Assembly (NCBI RefSeq): GCF_031143425.1
Contig: NC_090437.1
Location: 1,180,950,863 to 1,181,014,862 of the forward strand
Direction: 5' to 3'
Source of the DNA: Pleurodeles waltl
Lineage: Eukaryota > Chordata > Amphibia > Caudata > Salamandridae
Length of the DNA stretch: 64,000 bases
Positions 1 through 9,786 of the stretch are shown here, piece by piece. The position numbers and the translations under genes were made by a program. Within the stretch, counting starts at the first letter, position 1. Each line of letters starts with the position of its first letter. The notes under the pieces are model-generated. The model was not told where the DNA came from. It did no database searches and saw nothing but the letters and a program-made list of their open reading frames with translations.

Positions 1-1930
1 ATGTGTGATATTTGTATGTTATTGGTGATGTGTGAGACAATGTTGTGTGGGCTTCACTGTCCCTCTGCGTGAGATGTGTGGCCATGTGTTTTTGGGTAGT
101 GTGGCAGTGCAGTGTGGGTGGGCTGCCCAAAGTGGGGTATATTGTGACTGTGGACCAGGGACTGCCAAACTCGTAATGAGGACTTAAGCTTTTTTAGAAC
201 ATAAAAGCAAACAACAAAACTTCTACAAACCAAAGAAACTGTAAAATCTTTGCTAAAAGAAAGGTAAGCAATTTAAATATCAATAGTAAGCACAAATGTT
301 TCAGAAAAACATAAAAAGCAGAACATATCTTTAAAATTTCTTTCGAACCTTAGATACACGACAAAGAAACAAAGACCACACCAAACCTGAAAACCTCTAA
401 AAGCCAAAATCGAACTGCCTTCTCCTACTACCTCCTGAAAATGTGCATGACTTCTACACTTCAATTATACAATTACAATATTTTTCACAAAATGAGAAAA
501 AATTGGTTCCGCTTCTAAATTATTCTGAAGATACATAGATCGCTCATCTAAGCAGGTCAGGTCATATGTCCCATTGACTGCTACTCGGCATTCTTAAAAG
601 GAGGTGCAAAAACCAGTAATACAATAGAAAGTTGGCATAATTCAGTCAACAATTAAATAGAAAAACTCACACAAACCACCCTAATTTTTTCGAAAATGTG
701 AAAAAAGAACAAAGTTTCCTGGAACTGAGAATGGTGAAATCATTGCCAGGTAGTCTGAATCTTCGAATATCCAAAAATGTAGAGATATGTTGAAAAGACT
801 ATTGGCAAAGATTCATCAATTTCCATTGACCAAATATACAATACTGCATATATTTTACACTACTAACACAAACTAATAGCTTCTTTAATTAATTAAAACA
901 GTACTTGATGTTCTACCTGTAATTGTCGTCTTTCTTCAACTCTTGGTGATATTTTAAGAAACCTCTCACCAAGAGTCTCAAATATTTCAACAATTCAAAG
1001 AGATCAACATAAATGTTTTTTTTTGTTTTTTAAATAATCAAATAAAAAATCAATTATTCACTTTAAATTTTTCGACAATCCACAAATAAGACACTCTAAA
1101 AACCAAAATACCTGAAAAAAGATTTGTTCAAAAATGTAAAAAAGCATTAAATCCCTAGTGAAACCAGAAGCCAGTCAAAAATGTCCAGAATTGTTGCTTC
1201 GAAAACATTGCTTTCTTCTTCCAAAATTGAAGAACAATAAAAAACAATGCAACAAATGTTAAATGTTACTTTTAATTCAACTGGGTTTTAAAAAGTTGTG
1301 AACATGTCTCCCAACCCTTTTTAAACCTATGTTGAATTAAGAAACAACTATGCTGACATACTCATATAAAACCAGCTGTATGGGGAGGTAAAACTGGTTA
1401 AAACACAAATAACATACATTCTAATTAAATAACAACTATCTACATCCCTCCATCTCTTCTTACAACAACTTTGGTCACCAACATGTGTAAAAAACTAAAT
1501 AAATTGCTCTTATCTGAATGAAGTACCTCCTTGCTTCCGATCTTGACGATGCTCCACCAACTATAGAACAGACACTGAACTGATTACGTAAAGGTGAGAA
1601 ACAACTGGCAAAATTTTAGATACTGTAAATACGTCTGTTTTTCCTGAAGTAAAAGTATGATTTATATTTTTTTTAAATAAGGTATATTATATTTTATGTT
1701 TTAAATATTTGTAATAAAACATAATAATCAGAATAATGGATTTATTACAACTAAACTTAGTGTGCTTTGTAAATTTGTAATCAAATTAATTAAATTAGTA
1801 ATAAATTATTGTAAATTTCTAAAAAAAGATTTTCCTGTTGTACTGCTTTTAAAAATTATTTATCACCTTTTACATGTGTGCTTCGAATATTATTTACATA
1901 TACATATTTTTAAATATGTTATAATCATTT
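1..1930. other. AT-rich intergenic DNA, no gene seen
   Basis: The first 150 bases are TG-rich and the rest is strongly AT-rich. No open frame longer than about 60 codons has any recognisable domain, and I see no RNA gene. It reads as old, decayed intergenic sequence. Confidence 0.6.
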
Positions 1931-1933
1931 TTT

Positions 1934-2200
1934 TAATTAATACGTAGGTACCACAGTGGGTAGCTAAGTTGTAATATGCTTCCCCACATATTACTGTTAT
2001 ACCCCTTGCATTCCACTCCTCAAACTTTATTTTCATATATTTAAATTCGTTTTTCTAAATTATTTTTAAAATATTGAAACATTTACTAAATGGATTACTT
2101 AATTAATACACATGTATCACAATTGATACCTGAGTATTAAAACACTTCCCCACTCATTACCCCTATATCCCTTGCATCTTGCTCCTAAAACCTTTATATG
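1934..2200. repeat. Diverged tandem repeat, about 165-bp period
   Basis: A unit starting TTAATTAATACGTAGGTA at 1934 recurs, diverged, at 2099 as TTAATTAATACACATGTAT. Both are followed by a CTTCCCCAC-containing segment and a CCCTTGCAT-containing segment. The second copy stops near 2200, so there are about 1.6 units. Confidence 0.6.
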
Positions 2201-2215
2201 ATCTGGCAGCTGAGT

Positions 2216-3009
2216 GTCTTCTTTGATGAGGCATGAACTTTCTCCCAGAGCTTGTGTTTGAGGAGATATTTTGTTCCTCTGGCAGAATGACTATCTGCCC
2301 TACGCCCAGGAACTTGAAAAGAGACCTGTTAGTTCACAGACTGATTCTAAGGGTCCTTCTTTGTTTCCCCAGCCAGTTAGGCACCAATCTCACTCGGAGA
2401 GGTTCTGCCCTAGAGTGACCACATAGGAGTGGTTGCTAATTTTCCTAGCCATTCCGCTGGGGTGGACACAGGAGTTCTGCATGGAAGAAGAAAGGTTCTG
2501 CCATCTTTGTTTTAGGTAGGAAGGGACACTGTGGGATTGCTTGTAGTAAGGAACACAAGAAATGCTGCAACAGTGTGTAGGTTACCCCTGAACGTTTTAC
2601 CCCATGCATGAGGGAAATACCAGAGGTTTCCCCCACCCTCAGGCTGGTGCCAGGCATAAATGTGGTATCGCAACACAACAAGGTGATGGACGGTGTGCTG
2701 AAACTTTTCAAACACTCACCCCCAGTAAACATGGCATCATCATGAAATCAAGGGGAGGAATTCAGAAGAGATCCAGGACCATATTTACAAGGCCCATGGT
2801 GCGGGGCGGCACAGAAAGTGCTTTGCTGCGCCACCCTGATCCACTGGAAAAGGGCAGAAATGCACCATGTGTACAAAATACTGTGCTTTTCTGTCCTCTC
2901 CCCCTGCACACGTGCACATACTGCTGCCATGTGCCAACAGAGGCACCCTTGTATCATGGTGCAATGGTGCCTGCGTTGTGGGGATGATTGTTTTTGTGCA
3001 GGATGGGAC
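2216..3009. other. Left flank of the endogenous retrovirus, no gene seen
   Basis: Mixed-composition sequence up to the CTTC duplication at 3010. Several short open frames overlap on both strands here (for example 127 codons at 2604-2987 on the plus strand), but none shows a domain or codon pattern that would single it out. Confidence 0.5.
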
Positions 3010-3013
3010 CTTC

Positions 3014-4018
3014 TGTAGTGTGGTTAGTTTTAAGTATCCTTTGCGCGTTAGCTTCAGGCTTTAGGCCTTTGTGCACTTTGCCCTGGATGTATTTTATTCA
3101 TTTGCTTGCAGTTTAGAGCCTCTGTGCACTTTGCTCTAAATGCTTTTTATTAGGCTTCGTACTGTTATTTTTCAAATAGCCAGTTCTACGGTTTTGTTTT
3201 TTATACATATCACACTGTTTAGCCAACTTCAGCACTGGAGTTCTCCATAACACATTCACTCTGTGCTTCAGTCAAGGATACAGTCTGGTACATTGCCGAT
3301 AGACGTGGTAGGAATTTAGACTTGGCATTCCTGCGTAGGGACATTTTGTGATCACGCTGACATGTTAGTTATAAAATCACTTTCTTGTCCCAATACACGC
3401 AAGAGGGAGATTCCGACCAGGGAACCACAACTAGACGCTGACTGCTTCGTTGCAGATGCTGAACCAGATCACAGGCCTTTGCTCAGGTATGAGGGCTGAT
3501 GTCTCCCCAGTGATTCAGAAAGGCAAGCTAGAAGCTTAACATGCTGTGCTCGAAATAGAACAAGCAGAGGGAGAGTAGAAACTGTTAGGCACTATGATAG
3601 CTTTGTTCTTATGTTTTACTCTCCTGGTGACTATTTCAATCCTACTGTGTTGTATTGTTCTGGTTATTGCGGCTCACGCCTTATTATCTAAAATACAGTC
3701 GTTTTATTAAAACATTATATAAAACTTATACTGTCTTTGTCATTTGTATATGAGATCATATTGTAAATGAGAAGAGTTGGTTTGGATCTGAGTGACCACG
3801 ACTTCCCTGAGAAGTTCCAAAGATGTCATGCGCTCGGCTGCCGAATCATCTCTTCCCCGTGGGAGAAATGAGGCACTGCTAGTTAGCCAGAGCAAACACC
3901 GGATTTTGGGTGACAGAGTTCCTCACACGTGGGTCAGACTCAGTCCCCCACACCGTTATCGATCCTGCTGCCTAGAAATCCAGTAGTCTCATTTAGGATA
4001 ATGAGAGCCCACGTGACA
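3014..4018 (+). repeat. 5' long terminal repeat
   Basis: It starts TGTAGTGTGG and ends CACGTGACA, the TG...CA boundary expected of retroviral LTRs. It matches 15375-16379 over the full 1005 bases at about 98.3%. A TATA-like sequence TATATAAAAC lies at 3716-3725 and is the best core-promoter candidate. ATTAAA just upstream (about 3706) is the only poly(A)-signal-like hexamer I noticed. No clear AATAAA was found. Confidence 0.95.
3716..3725 (+). promoter_or_regulatory. Candidate TATA box of the 5' LTR
   Basis: TATATAAAAC, about 300 bases before the LTR end, is conserved in the 3' LTR at 16077-16086. Its position fits a U3 promoter with R and U5 downstream. The transcription start is not visible from sequence. 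Confidence 0.5.
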
Positions 4019-4036
4019 TGGCGCCGCCAACGATTG
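4019..4036 (+). promoter_or_regulatory. Primer-binding site, tRNA-Lys-like start
   Basis: The 18 bases directly after the 5' LTR begin TGGCGCC, the start of lysine-tRNA primer sites used by many retroviruses including foamy viruses. After the first seven bases the match to a standard lysine site is uncertain, since GCCAACG follows. The leader up to the gag ATG at 4252 is 233 bases and has no other gene. Confidence 0.65.
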
Positions 4037-4251
4037 GTCTGGCTCTAATTTTCAGGTCCGGCTGACTCTCTCGGTCTCATATATATATTGACTCCTTGGT
4101 TCCGTATACAGAGACGTCCGTGGCACTGAGGACTTCCACCACCGCAATATAGGTAGATCCTATTAATTGCGGTTGGTTGTTCAAGCTTGAACTTTAAAAG
4201 GAAAACCCCGATATTGGTGTGCCTTCTCTGACCTAGTGCTATTTTTTACAA

Positions 4252-6423
4252 ATGGCAAATCCTAATGTAGTGAATATAGCAATCAATATGCGACAACCGC
4301 TCACGGGACATCTGGTGGCACATGGCCTGACGGTCCAGGGGGGTCCGGTCACTTTTGTGGTGGACGCCCATGCAGCCTATAGAACAGAACTTTTTTATTC
4401 TTGGGTCATATTTCCAGCAGTTGATGGGGGTACAAACACTTTTCACGAATACACTGTTGCGAATGTCCCTGGACAATACAGGGCTTATGCATATTTAGAG
4501 ATACCTTTATCTTATCAAGAACACCATAATTGGCTTGATGGCGCCCTCCCACACACAGTAGCACAAGTTAGGTTAGGTCCACTAAGTAATGATGGTCCTA
4601 CCTGGCTTTTATTGGCTACATATACACCTCATCCTGCGGCTGCTCAGTTGCCAGTGGTTGAAGTTCGTTGTTTATATACAGACTTAACGGCTACATATAG
4701 ACGATTAGTTCAGTTTGTAATGCTGCTCCGGCGCACCCACAAGCAGTGGTTCCGGCTATTAATCCAGCCACTGTACACTCAGTTATGGGTAAAGTACCGG
4801 CTAAACGTGAGGAGACTCCATTTTGGCTGGCGCAGAAAATTAATACGCTGGAAGCAGTATTTCCCCATAAGGGACCACAGGATAAACATAGAGGGGGTCA
4901 TTACGACCCTGGCGGAACAAGTCCGCCAGGGCCGTGGGACGCGGTGGCACCGCCGACAGGCCGGCGGTGCCCCGCGGGGCATTCTGACCGCGGCGGCTCA
5001 GCCGCGGTCAGAGAAGGGAAACCGGCGGTCTCCCGCCGGTTTCCCGCTGCCCCAAAGGAATCCTCCAAGCCGGCGCAGCATGCTGCGCCGGCATGGGGAT
5101 TCCGACTCCCCCTCCCGCCATCCAGTTCCTGGCGGTTCTCCCGCCGGGAACCGGATGGCGGGAGGGGGAGTCGCGGGGCCCCTGGGGGCCCCTGCCGTGC
5201 CCATGCCACAGGCATGGGCACGGCAGGGGCCCCCGTAAGAGGGCCCCTAAAAGTATTTCAGTGTCTGCAAAGCAGACACTGAAATACGCGACGGGTGCAA
5301 CTGCACCCGTCGCACCTTCCCACTCCGCCGGCTCTATTACGAGCCGGCGTCATCGTGGGAAGGGAGTTTTCCCCTGGGCTGGCGGGCGGTCTTGTGAAGA
5401 CCACCCGCCAGCCCAGGGGAAAACTCGGAATACCCTCCGCGGTCTTACGACCGCGGAGCGGTATTTCGGAGGGGGAAGCCTGGCGGGCGGCCTCCGCCGC
5501 CCGCCAGGCTCGGAATGAGGGCCAGAATGTTGATGATGTGTTTGCCGTATGGGATGGTTCCTCCGGTGGACCTTTGTAAGACCTGGGGCACGGTGTTTGC
5601 CGCGCCTCACACTACGGCACACGGTACACCGACATTAGCAAATTTACCGGAAGTGCTTAAACAAATTCAAAATGAATATGGGGCTGCCCCTACCTTAGAT
5701 TTGGGCATGCAGTTAATGGGCAATTTTGCCGCAGTTTCTTCTATTATTTTGAGTAATCTCAAGGGAGAGGCAGTAGCACTGGCAGTGCAAATGCGTCTTC
5801 GGGAAGTTCCGCAGATTTATCAAGAGCGGGAACTCCCGAGAATAATAGCGGAAACATATTCCAGTATTGGTCACGATAGCCTAGGGGCTAGACCACAAAA
5901 ACCCCAATTGCAGGGTAAAAATAATAAAGATAATGCTAAACAACAGCAACCTGAGGGTACTAAAAAGCGCTGGGAAAAGAAACAGCAAACACCTAAGAAA
6001 GATGGGGGACAGTCTCCGCAACCGGAGACCCCGCAGAATAGGTATAATCTCAGGAATAGGGATAATTTGAAGACGCCTGAAAGATATCAATATACTATTA
6101 CACGCCAATCTCGTTCATTTCAGGACTCCTCAGAGAAGAGAAGTGAGAGAGGTGGGCGATCAGAGCGGAGAACTGAGTACGTGAAACCGAGACAGGAATC
6201 ACAACGCTCAACTGAGGTTTCTGTTAAAGAGATAGAGAAACCGCTCCAACAAAAGCAACAATTTAAAAAGAAGAAAGTGGCAGCAGTCTCAGTTAGTCAT
6301 GCCGCTCAAGAAGAGAGTTCTCTTGATGAACAAGACATGGGCGTTGGCACTGTTAGACAGCGCGGCAGAGGTCACAATAGTTCGCCGGAGTCTTCTAGAG
6401 CATATGGAGGTGAAAGCAACTGA
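4252..6423 (+). pseudogene. gag: gag of the foamy-like retrovirus, frameshifted and interrupted by a DNA transposon
   Basis: Structural polyprotein gene. The ATG at 4252 has a good context (ACAAATGG). The first frame is convincing to about 4700. There the sense-like reading moves to another frame (the proline/alanine-rich segment through 4892), which indicates a small indel near 4695-4725. A 631-bp DNA transposon then occupies 4893-5523, with AGA duplicated on both sides. Allowing for the insertion, the reading phase continues from 4892 into the frame used after 5526, so the insertion hit an open frame. The last part, 5527-6423, is about 299 codons. It is Q/K/R-rich at its end with scattered RG, RGG and YNLRNRD motifs and no CCHC zinc knuckle, as in foamy Gag proteins that use glycine/arginine-rich nucleic-acid-binding boxes. 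The N-terminal half has no motif I can assign. Ancestral length without the insert would be about 510-520 codons. Confidence 0.8.
4893..5523 (+). mobile_element. GC-rich palindrome-chain DNA transposon, copy 1 (in gag)
   Basis: Non-autonomous element of 631 bp flanked by AGA (4890-4892 and 5524-5526). Its ends are imperfect inverted repeats: GGGGGTCATTACGA on the left, and the right end read in reverse is GGCCCTCATTCCGA. The interior is a run of about twelve short palindromes with small loops, for example GACCGCGGC/GCCGCGGTC near 4988-5012, GGGAAACCGGCGG/CCGCCGGTTTCCC near 5016-5046, and TTTCAGTGTCTGC/GCAGACACTGAAA near 5257-5284. It has no transposase. The 3-bp duplication and GG-starting ends suggest the PIF/Harbinger superfamily (inference). 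Long open frames on both strands here result from high GC and symmetry. Confidence 0.85.
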
Positions 6424-8920
6424 TGACTTCATACAAGTCGAAACGGCGGATATGCGAGTCTCTGATCCTGATAGAGTATATCAGGTGACTCTGCAATTAG
6501 AAGGGGACATTGACCGCATAGTACACGCCATCTTTTGGGACCATGTGGTAAAATCATATGATGTTCTGCTGGCCGAACAGGATTGGCCACCTGACTTTGT
6601 TCGCGATTGTCCAGTGGGGGAAGAGGTTATTGCACCTTCCTTCTTGCCACTTGTTCTGAGAGAACTTGTGGAGTCCTATAGTAAATTATGGGCTCTTACA
6701 CAGGCCCTCGCTCCATATAGAAATAATGTGGGGTGGGATAAACAATCACCTTATCATGTAATTCCAATAAAGGGCGAACCTCAGCCGCAGCCGCAGTATC
6801 CTATCAAATTTGAAGCAAGGGCATCGGTTAGGAAAATTCTTACGCAATTGGAGTAACAGGGTGTAGTTGAGCCCTGTGTCTCGCCGATGAATAATCCCTT
6901 GTTTCCGGTTGCCAAACCGGACCATTCCTATAGGATAGTGGTGGATTACAGACATTTGAATAGTCATACATGCACATATGCAATACAGAATTCACATAGC
7001 GCAGCTCTTATGAATAATATAGTGCGTAAAAAATACAAAACAACGTTGGATATCTCGAATGGATTTTTCTGCCAAATTATAGCGCCCGAAAGTCGGGACT
7101 ATACCAGTTTCAGTGCGTTTGGCTCTCAGAAAAAGTTTTGTCGTTTGCCTCAGGGGTAGAAGAATAGTCCAGGACTGTTTTCGGCTCGTGTAACTGAAAT
7201 TCTGCACGAGTTGGACCCTGAAGCGTTGTCATACGTTGATGATATATATCTGACAGACGATGAGATACTGCAACATCAAAGGCGTGTATCGCACATTGTT
7301 GTGGGGTTTGCTGAAATTGGCTATAAGTTTAATTTTAAGAAATCGAAGATTGCCTTCCTCAGCGTCATTTTTCTGGGATATGAATTGTCGAGTGAGGGCA
7401 AAAGCTTAGCGCCTAATTTTTTGGAGAAATGTGCTTTATTGCAGCCTCCTAATACGGTTCGGAAGCTCCAGTCATTGTTGGGGTTTCTGAATTTTGGCAG
7501 AACTTACATTCCTGATTATGCTACGTGTATAAAACCCTTATACGAACTGATTCGCCCGAATTTTTCGAGTAGATTTTGGACGATTGAGCATACACACATA
7601 CTACGAGAGTTACAGACTGATCTCTTAGCAGTTAAACACTTACACACACGGGACAATAAGACACATTTAGTCATCAGGGTGATACCTGGGGCTGTTGGGT
7701 TTACGTATGTCACCTTTAATGAGGGTGAGACAGTCCCGATTGCTTACAAGTCCCACTTGTATTCTGCTGCAGAACAACAATTTGCACAGACTGAGAAAAT
7801 ACTCACTGCAGTACAGATGGCTGTGATTAAAGAAAGACCGCTTGCCCAGGGCCAACGCATCATTGTCGTTTCCCCGATTCCGGCCTTAGAGGCTGTTACA
7901 AAAGCGAGTGTTCCTAATTCGAAAGCTTTACACCCGCGATGGATACAATGGGCTACGTCTTTGACAGCCACTGATGTAGATTACATATTTGACCCTAAAC
8001 TGCAGACTCAAGAATTTCTTCAATATGAAATGGAGTACCCAGTTCCTGCTGGTACGTTGCCTATTGACCAATATCAGGTGGTCATGTATACCGATGGCTC
8101 TGCGCAGCCGGCGGTTGGGACTAAACAACAGTATTCTGCTGCATGTGCGGTGGTGAGCGGCACTATAGAGGGGGAAGTGTTCTGCCCACGACATACTTAT
8201 ACTAAAACCTTGGGAGATTGCACGGCACAGCTGGCTGAGCTCAAAGCTCTATTGTTAGCATTGGAGCACGCGGATCTGGCGATTTTGACCTTGCTGGTCT
8301 GTGACTCCTACTACTGTGTTCAGTCTTTCAATGAATATCTGCAGTATTGGAAGTTGAATGGGTTCAGAGATTCTAAAGGCAACACCATTAAACATAAATT
8401 GTTGTGGGGTAAGGTTGCGGATCTGAAAGAAACGCTTCCTAAGGTCCATGTTGTGCATACACTTGGACACCAGCGCGTTGGAATACATGTTGCTGGGAAT
8501 ACTTTGGCTGATGAAGCTGCAAAGTCAGCAGTGGCAGTCGCCACTGTGGCCGCAGTGACTCGTTCGAGTTCCAAACCAGACACAGAGATTTTGGCTGCCA
8601 TACAAACTACGGCTGATGGCACGCCATTTCCTAAAGGATTTCCTTCTAAATATGGTTACTGCTTGAGTAGTGCGCTAAATGCTGTTGTTAATATTCCAGG
8701 CATTGGTGTACGTGAACTACCCAATAAAATTGAGAGACCTCGATTAATTTCTGCAGCACATGAGGGGCTGGCATCTGCACATGCTGGTGTGGCTGCCACG
8801 ATTTCACTTTTACAGGCTCGTTACTGGTGGCCTTGTCTCTATAAAGAGACAAAGCAGTATGTCCTTTGTTGTGACGTTTGTCAACAAATTAAAGCTTCGT
8901 CGGCTAGACGCCCCTTCTGA
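6299..8920 (+). pseudogene. pol: pol, first part: protease, reverse transcriptase, RNase H and integrase zinc-binding domain
   Basis: The ATG at 6299 lies inside the end of gag in the +1 frame, overlapping by 125 bases, as expected for a foamy-type Pol made from its own spliced mRNA rather than as a Gag-Pol fusion. The protease motif is LDSAAEV, with D at about residue 20, where retroviral proteases normally have DSG. One frame then runs through RT motifs KYKTTLDISNGF (about 7030), a LPQG box (about 7150) and the YVDD active site at 7232-7243. RNase H follows with catalytic acidic residues in TDGS, AELKAL, CDSYY and ADEAA (about 8090-8515). The integrase HHCC finger follows (H pair near 8760-8780, CCDVC near 8870). 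Breaks seen are an in-frame TAA at 6854-6856, a TAG at 7157-7159, and a one-base frame change in the CCCCTT run near 8911-8917 that leads to TGA at 8918. RT and RNase H catalytic residues are retained, but the gene cannot give a full Pol. Confidence 0.9.
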
Positions 8921-9786
8921 TTTCAAATAAACCTTTACAGTGTGTGTACTTGGATCATTGTGGTCCGCTGACACCAGATAGTGCATACAAATATATATTG
9001 GTTGCTGTAGATTCGTGCTCCAGATTTGTGTGGGTATGGCCACAACGCTCGGCTGACGCTCGAACTGTTATTAAAGATTTGCGCATCTTTGTCGATACAT
9101 TTGCAGTTGCGGCTTTTCATTCGGACCAGGGCCCTGCTTTTGCCTCTAAGGCATTCAGGGACACCATGGCTTCGTTGGGGGTCCAACTCCAATTCTCGTC
9201 TCCATTTCATCCCGAGGGAAATTCTGTTGTGGAGCGTTTAAATCGTGATTTAAAGCAATCCTTAACGGCCAGAGTTATAGGTACGGGTCGTGGTTGGCTA
9301 GCCCACCTGTATGGAGTACAGAGAGCACTTAATAACTTGCCTAGAAGGTCACTGGGGGGTCGTACTTCATATGAGTGCCTGTTTGGAACACAAATGTATG
9401 TTCCTGATCTAGATGGTCCTGGTGTGGAGGCGGCGGATACGCCCTTTGACATAAATGATCGTGTCACTGTTTTGCAGGATTTACAACAATTCCGTGAATA
9501 CAACTCTTCTGCAAGTGCTGCCTCCTCAGGAATTAAGGATGAGCCAGTAACTCCTACTGGTTGGATACCCAGGATTGGGGATCTAGTGCGTGAAAAGGTC
9601 GCAGTAAAGAAAGAATTTGGTCCTTCTTATCGAGCACCTGTCCCTGTGTTAGGGTTTAGCGGCATGAGAACTGTGATTTTGCCGCCGCTGCAAGGGGCCA
9701 AAGGAAATCGCTTTGTTTCCATTGATAATGTCAAGTTACAACATGTGGCCGATTCAGCACAGCAGACCAAGAGGGACACCCAGTAG
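8917..9786 (+). pseudogene. pol: pol, second part: integrase catalytic core and C-terminal domain
   Basis: It continues pol in a different frame after the break near 8911-8917. The catalytic triad is visible: the first D in YLDHCGPL (about 8947-8970), the second D in HSDQG (about 9118-9132), and E in VVERLNRD. Exactly 35 residues lie between the second D and the E, as required for a D,D-35-E integrase. A LNNLPRRSLGG segment and a C-terminal domain ending with a SIDNVKL-type motif follow, a pattern typical of foamy and related retroviral integrases. The frame is open to the stop at 9784-9786 and overlaps the start of env. There is no usable start codon of its own. Confidence 0.9.

Noticed and set aside
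4901..5622. Several overlapping open frames of 90-140 codons on both strands (proline/arginine/glycine-rich)
   Set aside because: They lie within the GC-rich palindromic transposon. Symmetry and low AT content make stops rare on both strands, and no domain is present.
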